A DNA stretch of 64,000 nt from Streptomyces sp. Root431 (GCF_001426585.1 NZ_LMEI01000009.1:782247-846246); one strand, 5' to 3'; counted from the stretch's first letter, positions 8,602 through 17,303 are shown. Notes: generated by a model not told the origin, from the sequence alone. Program-made: numbers and translations.

Positions 8602-9285
8602 TTAATTCCGGCCGCTCGCCGTGTTGACGACATGTTGCGAAACCCTCACACGGCCGCGCTCCGGCCTTTTGAGCCGGTGCAGTCCCAGCGAGCGCTCGGC
8701 GTGCAGCGCCGTCAGCGCCCTGGCCCGCTCGGCGTCGCCGCGCGCGACGGCGTCCACGATGGCCCCGTGCTCGGACCAGGCCTCCACGGGATGGGCGGGC
8801 TGGTCGACCGTGTACATCCAGGCGATCTTGTGACGCAGCTGGGTGAGCAGCGCCGTCAGGGCCGGGCTGCCGGAAGCCTGCGCGAGCGTCTCGTGGAACC
8901 AGCCGCCGAGCGAGCGCAGGTCCTCGCCCTGGCCGCGCCTGGCCCGCTCCTGCCCCAGTCTGACCAGGCCCCGCAACACCTTGAGGTGCGCCTCGGTGCG
9001 CCGCTGTGCCGCGCGGGCGGCGCCCAGGGGTTCGAGCAGGGCCCGCATGTCGAGCAGGTCGGCCGCCTCCTGCTCGGTGGGCTCGGCGACATGGGCGCCG
9101 GCGTGGCGGCGGGTGACGACGAAGCCCTCGGACTCCAGGGTGCGCAGGGCCTCGCGGACCGGGACACGGGAGACCCCGTAGCGGCGCGCGAGCTGCTCCT
9201 CGGTCAGCCGCGCGCCCCGCTCGAAGACACCGGAGACGATGTCGTCCCGGATCGCCGTGCATACCGATTGCGCGGGTACGCGCAT
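8602..9285 (-). CDS. GntR-family regulator, FadR/FCD subfamily
   Basis: A 227-residue DNA-binding protein. Residues about 8-70 are a winged HTH (LTEEQLARRYGVSRVPVREAL, an almost exact GntR recognition-helix pattern). Residues about 80-210 are an all-helical FCD ligand-binding domain (RALLEPLGAARAAQRR, WFHETLAQASGSPAL, EHGAIVDAVARGDAERARAL) with the conserved Asp/His metal-site positions. It regulates something I cannot identify: no catabolic gene is adjacent, and it is not DasR, which has a different effector domain. An 11-bp triplicated repeat lies 42-74 bases upstream of its start and could be an operator. Confidence 0.92.
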   Translation of the reverse strand: MRVPAQSVCTAIRDDIVSGVFERGARLTEEQLARRYGVSRVPVREALRTLESEGFVVTRRHAGAHVAEPTEQEAADLLDMRALLEPLGAARAAQRRTEAHLKVLRGLVRLGQERARRGQGEDLRSLGGWFHETLAQASGSPALTALLTQLRHKIAWMYTVDQPAHPVEAWSEHGAIVDAVARGDAERARALTALHAERSLGLHRLKRPERGRVRVSQHVVNTASGRN

Positions 9286-9326
9286 GTCCGACCTCCGCCT
9301 TGGTCCGCGAGAGCAATTCGAGCGAC

Positions 9327-9359
9327 GCCTGTTCCGCGCCTGTTCCGCAGCTGTTCTGC
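9327..9359. repeat. Three tandem 11-bp repeats upstream of the GntR gene
   Basis: GCCTGTTCCGC occurs twice exactly (9327-9337, 9338-9348), followed by AGCTGTTCTGC (9349-9359). The 11-bp period equals about one helical turn. The position suggests a regulatory array, but no regulator is known from the sequence alone. Confidence 0.6.
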
Positions 9360-9426
9360 GACTCTATTGCAGCAGGCCGGAATTTCCGATGCCCCCATGG
9401 AATCCAGCGATATGTTTTGGGCAGCG

Positions 9427-9459
9427 AAAAGCCCCGGCTCAGTACGAGCCGGGGCTTTT
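9427..9459 (-). terminator. Terminator of the M23 peptidase gene
   Basis: A 14-bp perfect stem AAAAGCCCCGGCTC / GAGCCGGGGCTTTT with loop AGTAC. It has A and T tracts on both sides, so it can work in either direction. It separates the peptidase from the GntR gene. Confidence 0.9.
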
Positions 9460-9479
9460 GCGACGCGATCCGCGGGGTG

Positions 9480-10262
9480 TCAGAGGCTGACGCCGCGGGC
9501 GCGGAGGTACGAGATGGGGTTCAGGTCGGAGCCGTACTCGGCACCCGTCCGCGCCTCGAAGTGGAGGTGCGGGCCGGTCGAGTTGCCGGACGAGCCCGAG
9601 ATGCCTATCTGCTGGCCCGGCTCGACGGTCTGGCCGGCGTAGACACCGATGGACGAGAGGTGACCGTACTGGGTGTACGTGCCGTCGTTCATCCGGATGA
9701 CGATGTTGTTGCCGTACGCGCCGCCCCAGCCGGCCTCGACGACGGTGCCGGAGCCGACGGAGACGACCGAGCTGCCGTAGGAGGCGTGGAAGTCGATGCC
9801 GGAGTGGCTGCCGGAGGACCAGAGCGAGCCGCCGGTCTTGTAGCCGGTGGTCACGTACGAGCCGGCCACGGGGAGCTGGAAGGAGTTGAGGCGGCGGCGC
9901 TCGGCCTCGCGGGCGGCGCGCTCGCGCTCCTCGCGGACCTCCTTGGCGCGGGCCTCGGCCTTGCGCTTCGCCTCCGCACGGGCCTCGGCCTGGGCCTTCG
10001 CCTTGGCGATGGCCTCGAAGGCCTCCTGCTCCTGGGCGGCGGCCTGGGCGTTGAGCCGGTCCGCGAGCGAGTCCTCGGTGATCACCTGCGTGAGGCCGGT
10101 GTCCTCGGCGGAGCGGTTGTCCGTGTCGGCGGCGAGCGCCGGGGAGGCGAGGGTTCCGATGACGCCGGTGGTGGCGAGCGTCGCGACGCCGGCGATGCCC
10201 ACGCTGCGGCGCACCATCCGGCTCGGCCCACGATGCTTCCCGGTGGCACGGGTGAACGCCAT
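9480..10262 (-). CDS. Secreted M23 (LytM-type) peptidoglycan endopeptidase
   Basis: A 260-residue secreted cell-wall hydrolase. Residues about 17-45 are a signal peptide (basic MVRRS, hydrophobic core, cleavage near SPALAA). Residues about 70-122 are a charged Ala/Glu/Arg coiled coil. Residues 130-255 are an M23 domain with zinc ligands H153 and D157 (HSGIDFH) and H232-x-H234 (HLHFEA). The residues needed for activity are present, so it should cut cross-links or stem peptides. The ATG follows AGGAAGGAAAGG. A c-di-AMP riboswitch lies in its leader, linking cell-wall remodelling to c-di-AMP level, as known for other Streptomyces wall hydrolases. Confidence 0.95.
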   Translation of the reverse strand: MAFTRATGKHRGPSRMVRRSVGIAGVATLATTGVIGTLASPALAADTDNRSAEDTGLTQVITEDSLADRLNAQAAAQEQEAFEAIAKAKAQAEARAEAKRKAEARAKEVREERERAAREAERRRLNSFQLPVAGSYVTTGYKTGGSLWSSGSHSGIDFHASYGSSVVSVGSGTVVEAGWGGAYGNNIVIRMNDGTYTQYGHLSSIGVYAGQTVEPGQQIGISGSSGNSTGPHLHFEARTGAEYGSDLNPISYLRARGVSL

Positions 10263-10287
10263 GTAGGGGCTGGTCCTTTCCTTCCTT

Positions 10288-10432
10288 CTCGCCTACCGGG
10301 TTAGCTGACGGGTTCGGAGCAGGAAGGTCTCCTACGAGCCCCTCCGTCGGTGACGAAGGCGCCCGATTCACCCCAGGGACTGTGTGGGTCCCCGGCTCCC
10401 CAGGCTCGCGCCTGACGGGGACTCGGCGATGA
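10288..10432 (-). promoter_or_regulatory. ydaO/yuaA-type c-di-AMP riboswitch in the leader of the M23 peptidase
   Basis: Read on the minus strand the leader has conserved blocks of this class in order: GAGCCGGGGACCC, then GGGGTGAATCGGGCGCC, then GTAGGAGACCTTCCTG, then CCGAACCCGTCAGCTAACC followed by CGGTAGGCG. It ends about 25 bases before the peptidase start. In Streptomyces such elements precede wall hydrolase genes (e.g. rpfA) and switch them off when c-di-AMP binds. The outer boundaries are approximate. Confidence 0.93.
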
Positions 10433-10579
10433 CTGTCCGCTGCCGCGACTGCGGCACGTGCACTGACGAACAGCCGCACCGACGCTATGCGGATCGTCTT
10501 TCAATCACCAAACAGACGCGCCAGTTTGTAAGACATGCCACAGGGCAGACAGTCACCCTTGCCCTCAATCCGGACATAG

Positions 10580-10618
10580 CGGAAGGCCCCGACGAAATCA
10601 TGACGTTGGGGCCTTCCG
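10580..10618 (-). terminator. Terminator of the M16 peptidase operon
   Basis: The stem CGGAAGGCCCC (10580-10590) pairs with GGGGCCTTCCG (10608-10618), with further GACG/CGTT pairing inside. It lies 21 bases after the stop of the second M16 gene and before the peptidase/riboswitch promoter region. Confidence 0.82.
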
Positions 10619-10639
10619 TCGCCTGGTCGGCGCGTGCGA

Positions 10640-12037
10640 TCAGCCGGTCACGACGGTGACTTCGCCGATGCCGAGCGCGCGCACGGGCTCCGCGATCTCC
10701 GCCGCGTCGCCCACGAGGACGGTGACGAGGCGGTCCACCGGGAAGGCGTTGACCACGGCCGCGGTCGACTCGACCGTGCCGGTCTCGACGAGACGCGCGT
10801 ACAACTGGGCCTGGTAGTCGTCCGGAAGGTGCTGCTCGACCTGGTCGGCGAGCGTCCCGGCGACCGAGGCGGCCGTCTCGTACTTGAGCGGCGCCACACC
10901 CACCAGGTTCTGCACGGCCGTCTCGCGCTCGGCGTCCGTGAGGCCCTCCGCGGCGAGCGTCCGCAGCACCTTCCACAGGTCGTCAAGTGCCGGGCCGGTG
11001 TTGGGGGTGTCGATGGAGCCGCTGATGGCCAGCATCGAGGCGCCGTTCCCCTCGGCGTCGGAGCGGAGCACCTGCCCGAAGGCCCGCACGCCGTACGTGT
11101 AGCCCTTCTCCTCGCGCAGGACCCGGTCGAGCCGCGAGGTGAGCGTGCCGCCGAGGCAGTACGTGCCGAGGACCTGGGCCGCCCAGACGCTGTCGTGGCG
11201 GTCCGGACCGATCCGGCCGATCAGCAACTGCGTCTGGACCGCGCCGGGACGGTCGACGATGACGACCCGTCCGGTGTCGTCGGCGGTGATCGGCGGCATC
11301 GGCAGCGGCTCGGACGGCTCGCCCGTCCAGGCGCCCAGCGTCTCGGCGAGGACCTTGTCCAGGTCGACGCCCGTCAGGTCGCCGACGACCACGGCGGTGG
11401 CCGTGCCCGGGCGGACGTACGCGTCGTAGAAGGCGCGGACCGCGGCGGCGTCGATCGCGGCGACCGTCTCCTCCGTGCCCTGACGCGGCCGGGACATCCG
11501 CGACTCGGCCGGGAAGAGCTCCTTGGAGAGCTGCTTCGCGGCGCGCCGCGCCGGGTTGGCCGTCTCGTGCGGGATCTCGTCGAGGCGGTTGCGCACGAGA
11601 CGCTCGACCTCGGTCTCCAGGAAGGCCGGGGCGATCAGGGCCTCGGAGACGAGCCCGAGGGCCTTGGGCAGCCGGGAGACGGGAACCTCCAGGGAGACCC
11701 GTACGCCCGGGTGGTCCGCGTGCGCGTCGAGCGTGGCGCCGCAGCGCTCCAGCTCGGCAGCGAACTCCTCGGCGCTGTGCTGGTCCGTGCCCTCGGAGAG
11801 CGCGCGGGCCATGATCGTCGCGACGCCGTCGAGACCGGCCGGCTCGGCGTCCAGCGGGGCCGGCAGGAAGATCTCCACGGCCACGACCTGCTGGCCCGGA
11901 CGGTGGCTGGTCAGCACCGTCAGACCGTTGGCCAGGGAGCCGCGGTCCGGGGCCGGGAAGGCCCAGGGCCGGGCGACGCCCGGCTCGGGCTGCGGGTGGA
12001 AGTCCATGCTCGTCAAAGACACGGCAGCGTCGGTCAC
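10640..12037 (-). CDS. M16-family peptidase-like subunit lacking the zinc motif
   Basis: A 465-residue two-lobe M16 protein (LANGLTVLTSHRPG at the front; the second-lobe motif EKGYTYGVRAFG near residue 315). At the position of the HxxEH zinc motif it has GLDGVATIMARAL, without His or Glu, so it is probably the catalytically dead partner of the adjacent active subunit, as in mitochondrial processing peptidase pairs. The start is GTG 12035-12037, overlapping the upstream stop as GTGA, so the two are translationally coupled. A later in-frame ATG at 12005-12007 is a weaker alternative. The frame runs far upstream only as a shadow. Confidence 0.88.
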   Translation of the reverse strand: MTDAAVSLTSMDFHPQPEPGVARPWAFPAPDRGSLANGLTVLTSHRPGQQVVAVEIFLPAPLDAEPAGLDGVATIMARALSEGTDQHSAEEFAAELERCGATLDAHADHPGVRVSLEVPVSRLPKALGLVSEALIAPAFLETEVERLVRNRLDEIPHETANPARRAAKQLSKELFPAESRMSRPRQGTEETVAAIDAAAVRAFYDAYVRPGTATAVVVGDLTGVDLDKVLAETLGAWTGEPSEPLPMPPITADDTGRVVIVDRPGAVQTQLLIGRIGPDRHDSVWAAQVLGTYCLGGTLTSRLDRVLREEKGYTYGVRAFGQVLRSDAEGNGASMLAISGSIDTPNTGPALDDLWKVLRTLAAEGLTDAERETAVQNLVGVAPLKYETAASVAGTLADQVEQHLPDDYQAQLYARLVETGTVESTAAVVNAFPVDRLVTVLVGDAAEIAEPVRALGIGEVTVVTG

Positions 12038-13386
12038 TGGTCCGCTCCCTCTTCCTCGTCGCTGTCGCTCTCGCTCTGTTCGGTGGCCACCGGCTCGTAG
12101 ACGAGCACCGCGCGGTTGTCGGGGCGCAGCCGGGCCTTGGCGGCCGCCTGCACCTCCTCCGCGGTGATGTCGAGGACCCGGTCGACGGCGGTCAGGGCGA
12201 GCTGCGGGTCGCCGAACAGCACGGCGAACCGGCACAGTTCGTCGGCGCGGCCCGCGACGGTGCCGAGCCGGTCGAGCCACTCGCGCTCCAACTGGGCCTG
12301 CGCGCGCTCCATCTCCTCGGGCGTGGGGCCCTCGGCGGCGAAGCGGGCGAGCTCCTCGTCGACGGCCGCCTCGATCTGCGGGACCTCGACGCCGCCGGAG
12401 GTCTTGACGTCCAGCCAGCCCAGCGAGGGGGCGCCGGCGAGCCGCAGCAGGCCGAAGCCGGCGGCGACGGCCGTCCGGTCCCGGCGGACCAAGCGGTTGT
12501 GCAGGCGGGAGGACTCCCCGCCGCCGAGGACCGTCAGGGCCAGGTCGGCGGCGTCGCACTCGCGCGTGCCGTCGTGCGGCAGCCGGTAGGCGGCCATGAG
12601 CGCGCGGGCCGGGACGTCCTCGACGAGGACCACGCGCTGCTCCGTGCCCATGACGTCGGGCAGCGAGCCGTCGCGCGGGGGCCGCTTGCCGTCGTGGGAG
12701 GGGATCGAGCCGAAGTACTTCTCGACCCAGGCGAGGGTCTGCTCCGGGTCGATGTCGCCGACGACCGACAGCACCGCGTTGTTCGGCGCGTAGTACGTGC
12801 GGAAGAAGTTCCGCGCGTCCTCCAGCGTCGCCGCGTCCAGGTCCGCCATGGAGCCGATCGGCGTGTGGTGGTACGGGTGGCCCTCCGGGTAGGCCAGCGC
12901 GGTCAGCTTCTCGAAGGCCGTGCCGTACGGCACGTTGTCGTACCGCTGGCGGCGCTCGTTCTTGACGACGTCGCGCTGGTTCTCCATGGACTCGTCGTCC
13001 AGGGCCGCGAGCAGCGAGCCCATGCGGTCGGCCTCCAGCCAGAGCGCGAGCTCCAGCTGGTGGGTGGGCATGGTCTCGAAGTAGTTGGTGCGCTCGAAGC
13101 TCGTCGTGCCGTTGAGCGAGCCGCCCGCGCCCTGCACCAGCTCGAAGTGCCCGTTCCCGTGGACCTGCTTCGAGCCCTGGAACATCAGGTGCTCGAAGAG
13201 GTGCGCGAGGCCCGTGCGGCCCTCGACCTCGTGGCGCGAGCCGACGTCGTACCAGAGGCAGACCGCGGCGACCGGGGTCAGGTGGTCCTCCGAGAGCACC
13301 ACGCGCAGGCCGTTCGCCAACCGGTGCTCGGTCGCTGTCAGGCCGCCGGAGCCGGCCTCGGCCGTGGCCGTGTGACCCATGGGCAT
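12034..13386 (-). CDS. M16-family zinc metallopeptidase (active subunit)
   Basis: A 450-residue insulinase-type peptidase with the inverted zinc motif H62-LFE-H66 (AHLFEHLMFQGS) and a downstream third ligand in the ERTNYFETMP/ALWLEADRM region. The start is the ATG at 13384-13386 preceded by GAAGGGA; the in-frame Met two codons later is also possible. Longer upstream extensions lack a ribosome-binding site. It is the first gene of a two-gene operon with the zinc-less M16 gene, overlapping by GTGA. No signal peptide is visible, so it is expected to be cytoplasmic. The substrate is unknown. Confidence 0.93.
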   Translation of the reverse strand: MPMGHTATAEAGSGGLTATEHRLANGLRVVLSEDHLTPVAAVCLWYDVGSRHEVEGRTGLAHLFEHLMFQGSKQVHGNGHFELVQGAGGSLNGTTSFERTNYFETMPTHQLELALWLEADRMGSLLAALDDESMENQRDVVKNERRQRYDNVPYGTAFEKLTALAYPEGHPYHHTPIGSMADLDAATLEDARNFFRTYYAPNNAVLSVVGDIDPEQTLAWVEKYFGSIPSHDGKRPPRDGSLPDVMGTEQRVVLVEDVPARALMAAYRLPHDGTRECDAADLALTVLGGGESSRLHNRLVRRDRTAVAAGFGLLRLAGAPSLGWLDVKTSGGVEVPQIEAAVDEELARFAAEGPTPEEMERAQAQLEREWLDRLGTVAGRADELCRFAVLFGDPQLALTAVDRVLDITAEEVQAAAKARLRPDNRAVLVYEPVATEQSESDSDEEEGADQ

Positions 13387-13567
13387 GTACGTCCCTTCGA
13401 TCGCGATGTGAAAAAGTCCTGCCACTGTATGCAAGCGCGCCGACACCTGGCGAAGTTCCCGCCCCTTCCAGATGTCCCTCTTCCGGGTCGCGGTCGGCGT
13501 TGTCGGTGGCACGGTCCACAATGGTCCGCGTCAGATCAACCTTGTTGGTGAAGGAGCCGCAGCCGCG

Positions 13568-16027
13568 ATGGCCCGCCGCAGCACGAAGACACCGCCGCCG
13601 GACGACGCGTACGAGGAGAGGATCCTCGACATCGACGTCGTCGACGAGATGCAGGGCTCCTTCCTCGAGTACGCGTACTCGGTGATCTACTCGCGCGCTC
13701 TCCCCGACGCCCGCGACGGCATGAAGCCCGTCCAGCGGCGCATCGTCTACCAGATGGGCGAGATGGGGCTCCGGCCCGACCGCGGGTTCGTCAAGTGCGC
13801 CCGCGTCGTCGGCGAGGTGATGGGCAAGCTCCACCCCCACGGCGACGCGTCCATCTACGACGCCATGGTCCGCATGGCGCAGCCGTTCTCCATGCGGCTG
13901 CCCCTCGTCGACGGCCACGGCAACTTCGGCTCCCTCGGCAACGACGACCCGCCCGCAGCCATGCGGTACACGGAGTCGCGGATGGCCCCGGCCGCGCTGA
14001 TGATGACCGAGTCCATCGACGAGGACACGGTCGACTTCTCGCCGAACTACGACGGCCAGGAGCAGGAGCCGGTGGCCCTGCCCGCCGCCTACCCGAACCT
14101 GCTGGTCAACGGCGCGTCCGGGATCGCGGTCGGCATGGCGACGAACATGCCGCCGCACAACCTCGGCGAGGTGATCGCGGCGGCCCGCCACCTGATCCGC
14201 CACCCGAGCGCCGACCTCGAGACGCTGATGCGCTTCGTGCCCGGCCCCGACCTGCCGACCGGCGGCCGGATCGTCGGCCTGTCCGGCATCAAGGACGCGT
14301 ACGAGAACGGCCGCGGCACGTTCAAGATCCGCGCCACGGCGACCGTGGACAACGTGACGGCGCGCCGCAAGGGCATCGTCGTCACCGAGCTGCCCTTCAC
14401 GGTCGGCCCCGAGAAGGTCATCTCCAAGATCAAGGACCTCGTCGGCTCCAAGAAGCTCCAGGGCATCGCGGACGTCAAGGACCTCACCGACCGCAACCAC
14501 GGCCTGCGTCTCGTCATCGAGATCAAGAACGGCTTCGTGCCCGAGGCGGTCCTGGAGCAGCTCTACAAGCTGACGCCGATGGAGGAGTCCTTCGGCATCA
14601 ACAACGTGGCGCTGGTGGACGGTCAGCCGCTCACCCTCGGCCTCAAGGAGCTCCTCGAGGTCTACCTGGACCACCGCTTCGAGGTCGTCCGGCGCCGCTC
14701 CGAGTTCCGCCGGACCAAGAAGCGCGACCGGCTGCACCTCGTGGAGGGCCTGCTCGTCGCGCTCGTCGACATCGACGAGGTCATCCGGATCATCCGGGAG
14801 AGCGACAACTCCGCTCAGGCCAAGGAGCGCCTGATGGAGCGCTTCTCGCTGAGCGAGATCCAGACGCAGTACATCCTGGACACCCCGCTGCGCCGCCTCA
14901 CCAAGTTCGACCGCATCGAGCTGGAGACCGAGAGCGACCGGCTCAACGGCGAGATCGACGAGCTGACCGGGATCCTGGACTCCGACGCGGAGCTGCGGAA
15001 GCTGGTCTCGGCGGAACTGGCCGCGGTCGCCAAGAAGTTCGCGACCGACCGGCGGACGGTCCTGCTCGAATCGGCGGGCGCGCCCGTCGCGGCCGTCCCC
15101 CTGGAGGTCGCGGACGACCCGTGCCGGGTGCTGCTCTCCTCGACGGGTCTGCTGGCCCGTACGGCGACGGCGGAGCTGCCGCCGGTCGACCCGGACGCGC
15201 CGCGCACCAAGCACGACCTGATCGTGTCGGCGGTGGCCGCCACCCAGCGCGGCGACGTCGGCGCGGTGACCTCGGACGGCCGGCTGCTGCGGATCGCGGT
15301 GATCGACCTGCCGCAGCTCCCGGACACCGCGGCCACGCCCAACCTCGCGGGCGGCGCGCCGCTCTCGGAGTTCCTGTCCCTGGAGCCGGACGAGTCGGTG
15401 GTCTGCCTGACCACGCTCGACGAGTCCTCGCCTGGGCTCGCGCTCGGCACGCTGCAGGGCGTGGTGAAGCGCGTGGTGCCGGACTACCCGGCGAACAAGG
15501 ACGAACTGGAGGTCATCACCCTCAAGGACGGTGACCGGATCGTCGGCGCGACCGAGCTGCGGACGGGCGAGGAGGACCTGGTCTTCATCACCTCCGACGC
15601 CCAGCTGCTGCGCTACCCGGCCGCTCAGGTACGGCCCCAGGGCCGGCCGGCCGGCGGCATGGCGGGCGTCAAGCTGACCGAGGGCGCCGAGGTGCTCTCG
15701 TTCACGGCCGTGGACCCGGCGGCGGACGCCGTGGTCTTCACCGTCGCGGGCTCCACCGGCACGCTGGACGCCTCGGCGGGTACGTCGGCGAAGCTGACCC
15801 CCTTCGACCAGTACCCGCGCAAGGGCCGGGCGACGGGCGGTGTCCGCTGCCAGCGGTTCCTGAAGGGCGAGGACGTCCTGATCCTGGCCTGGGCGGGCGC
15901 CACCCCGGCGCGCGCCGCGCAGAAGAACGGGACCCCGGTCCCGCTGCCGGCCGTGGACCCGCGCCGCGACGGCTCGGGCGTCCCGCTGCCCCAGCCGGTC
16001 GAGGTGGTGGCGGGCCCGGCGAGCTAG
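13568..16027 (+). CDS. parC: DNA topoisomerase IV subunit A
   Basis: An 819-residue type IIA topoisomerase A subunit that cuts and rejoins DNA to decatenate chromosomes with ParE. Seen: QRRIVYQM and the winged-helix region HPHGDASIYDAM (residues 89-100), the catalytic Y134 in AAMRYTESRM, and a C-terminal beta-pinwheel. No intact GyrA box (QRRGGKG) is present, only QRGDVG, which fits ParC rather than gyrase. The start is the ATG at 13568 with AAGGAG at 13551-13556. The Ser83-equivalent of E. coli GyrA is Ala94. The partner parE is at 22033 on the opposite strand. It is divergent from the M16 operon. Confidence 0.94.
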   Translation: MARRSTKTPPPDDAYEERILDIDVVDEMQGSFLEYAYSVIYSRALPDARDGMKPVQRRIVYQMGEMGLRPDRGFVKCARVVGEVMGKLHPHGDASIYDAMVRMAQPFSMRLPLVDGHGNFGSLGNDDPPAAMRYTESRMAPAALMMTESIDEDTVDFSPNYDGQEQEPVALPAAYPNLLVNGASGIAVGMATNMPPHNLGEVIAAARHLIRHPSADLETLMRFVPGPDLPTGGRIVGLSGIKDAYENGRGTFKIRATATVDNVTARRKGIVVTELPFTVGPEKVISKIKDLVGSKKLQGIADVKDLTDRNHGLRLVIEIKNGFVPEAVLEQLYKLTPMEESFGINNVALVDGQPLTLGLKELLEVYLDHRFEVVRRRSEFRRTKKRDRLHLVEGLLVALVDIDEVIRIIRESDNSAQAKERLMERFSLSEIQTQYILDTPLRRLTKFDRIELETESDRLNGEIDELTGILDSDAELRKLVSAELAAVAKKFATDRRTVLLESAGAPVAAVPLEVADDPCRVLLSSTGLLARTATAELPPVDPDAPRTKHDLIVSAVAATQRGDVGAVTSDGRLLRIAVIDLPQLPDTAATPNLAGGAPLSEFLSLEPDESVVCLTTLDESSPGLALGTLQGVVKRVVPDYPANKDELEVITLKDGDRIVGATELRTGEEDLVFITSDAQLLRYPAAQVRPQGRPAGGMAGVKLTEGAEVLSFTAVDPAADAVVFTVAGSTGTLDASAGTSAKLTPFDQYPRKGRATGGVRCQRFLKGEDVLILAWAGATPARAAQKNGTPVPLPAVDPRRDGSGVPLPQPVEVVAGPAS

Positions 16028-16045
16028 GGCCTCCGCCCCTGATCC

Positions 16046-16073
16046 GCCGGACGGGCCCTAGGGCTCGTCCGGC
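16046..16073. terminator. Bidirectional terminator-like hairpin between parC and the CobW gene
   Basis: GCCGGACGGGCCC (16046-16058) pairs with GGGCTCGTCCGGC (16061-16073) over 13 bp with one G-T pair; the innermost bases open to form the loop. It lies between two convergent genes and has no clear T tract. Confidence 0.6.
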
Positions 16074-16138
16074 CGGGCGGGGGCGGCCGGGCGTGCGTGC
16101 CAGGCGTCGCCAGGCAGGCGGGGCTTTCGAAGCACGCC

Positions 16139-17191
16139 CTAGCTCTCGTCCGGTTCCTCGTCCGTCTGTCGTACGTACCGCAGGACGCCCCACATGCTGT
16201 GCTCGTCGGGGGCGTCCTGCGGGCCGTTCTGCTCGCATCCGGCGAGCTCCTTGCGCAGCCCGGCGGCGTCGATGCCGGAGCCGATCAGGACGAGCTGGGT
16301 GAGCCGCTCCTCCCCCGCGGGCCACGGCTCGGGGTAGAAGCGCAGGAACCGGCCGACGGCGTGCACCGCGTAGCGGTTGGCCGGGTCGGCGGCGCCGAGG
16401 TCGATGAAGCCCTTGATCCGGTACAGGCCTTCGGGACGCCCGTCCAGGAAGGCCATGAGCCGGCGCGGGTGGAGCGGGGTCGTGGAGCTCAGGGAGACGG
16501 TCTCGTACGCCGCGTGCGGATGGGCGTGGGCGTCGTCCTCGGAGCCGTACAGGATGTCCTCGATGGACATCTGGCCCTCGATCTCGTCCTCGGGCACGAC
16601 CCGGTCGAAGAGCAGCTCCGGATCGACCCGCCCGTGCGAGGCGTCGACCACGACGGCCTTCCCGGCGAGCGCGCCCACCGCCTCCCGGACGGCGCGCAGC
16701 TCGTCGGCGGAGACCTGGTCCGCCTTGTTCACGACGACGAGGTCGGCGATCGTGAGGTGCCGGTCGGTCTCGGGGTGCCGCTGCCGGGTCGCCCCGAACT
16801 CGGCCGCGTCGACGACCTGGACGAGCCCTCCGTAGACGATCCGCTCGTTCTCGCTGGCGAGGACCATGCGGACCAGCTCCTGCGGCTCGGCGAGCCCGCT
16901 GGCCTCGATCACGATCACGTCGAGCCGGGACTCGGGCCTGGTCAGGACCTCCAGGTACTCGTCGAGCTCGCTCGCGTCGACCGCGCAGCAGAGGCAGCCG
17001 TTGCCGAGGGAGACGGTGGAGCCCACCTGTCCCGCGACGGTCATCGCGTCGATGCCGATGTCGCCGAAGTCGTTGACCATGACCCCGATCCGGGTGCCCC
17101 GGGCGCTGCGCAGCAGGTGGTTGAGGAGCGTGGTCTTCCCGGCCCCGAGAAACCCGGCGAGGACGACGACGGGGATCTGCTGCGTGCTCAA
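16139..17191 (-). CDS. CobW/COG0523-family GTPase, probable metallochaperone
   Basis: A 350-residue G3E-family GTPase. Seen: the P-loop GFLGAGKTT (residues 13-21), the metal-binding C66-x-C68-C69 motif in GNGCLCC, VVNKAD, and a His-rich linker (DDAHAHPHAAY) typical of zinc-related members. The start is TTG 17189-17191, chosen because GGAGG sits 8 bases upstream and the family similarity begins there; the frame upstream is a shadow. Members deliver zinc or cobalt to client enzymes, often under Zur. I see no Zur-type box here, but a 22-bp perfect palindrome lies 25 bases upstream of the start. Confidence 0.92.
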   Translation of the reverse strand: MSTQQIPVVVLAGFLGAGKTTLLNHLLRSARGTRIGVMVNDFGDIGIDAMTVAGQVGSTVSLGNGCLCCAVDASELDEYLEVLTRPESRLDVIVIEASGLAEPQELVRMVLASENERIVYGGLVQVVDAAEFGATRQRHPETDRHLTIADLVVVNKADQVSADELRAVREAVGALAGKAVVVDASHGRVDPELLFDRVVPEDEIEGQMSIEDILYGSEDDAHAHPHAAYETVSLSSTTPLHPRRLMAFLDGRPEGLYRIKGFIDLGAADPANRYAVHAVGRFLRFYPEPWPAGEERLTQLVLIGSGIDAAGLRKELAGCEQNGPQDAPDEHSMWGVLRYVRQTDEEPDES

Positions 17192-17215
17192 GGGTCGTGC
17201 CTCCGGTCGCGGATT

Positions 17216-17237
17216 CCTTCCCACGGCCGTGGGAAGG
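17216..17237. promoter_or_regulatory. 22-bp perfect palindrome upstream of the CobW gene
   Basis: The 11-base arm CCTTCCCACGG is followed directly by its complement CCGTGGGAAGG with no spacer. It starts 25 bases before the TTG start of the CobW-family gene. It has no T tract and faces the promoter side, so an operator is more likely than a terminator. It matches no regulator site I know. Confidence 0.6.
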
Positions 17238-17303
17238 CCCCAGGATAGGCGGGATCGTCCGGAGACGGCCGGGACCGCCGCCGCGTCCGGGGTACGGGAA
17301 TCC

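Noticed and set aside
10640..15214. A 1524-codon open frame on the minus strand running from the M16 gene through parC
   Set aside because: Beyond 12037 it lies antisense to strong coding signals in parC and in another frame of the second M16 gene; Arg/Pro-rich composition and absence of motifs show it is a high-GC shadow.
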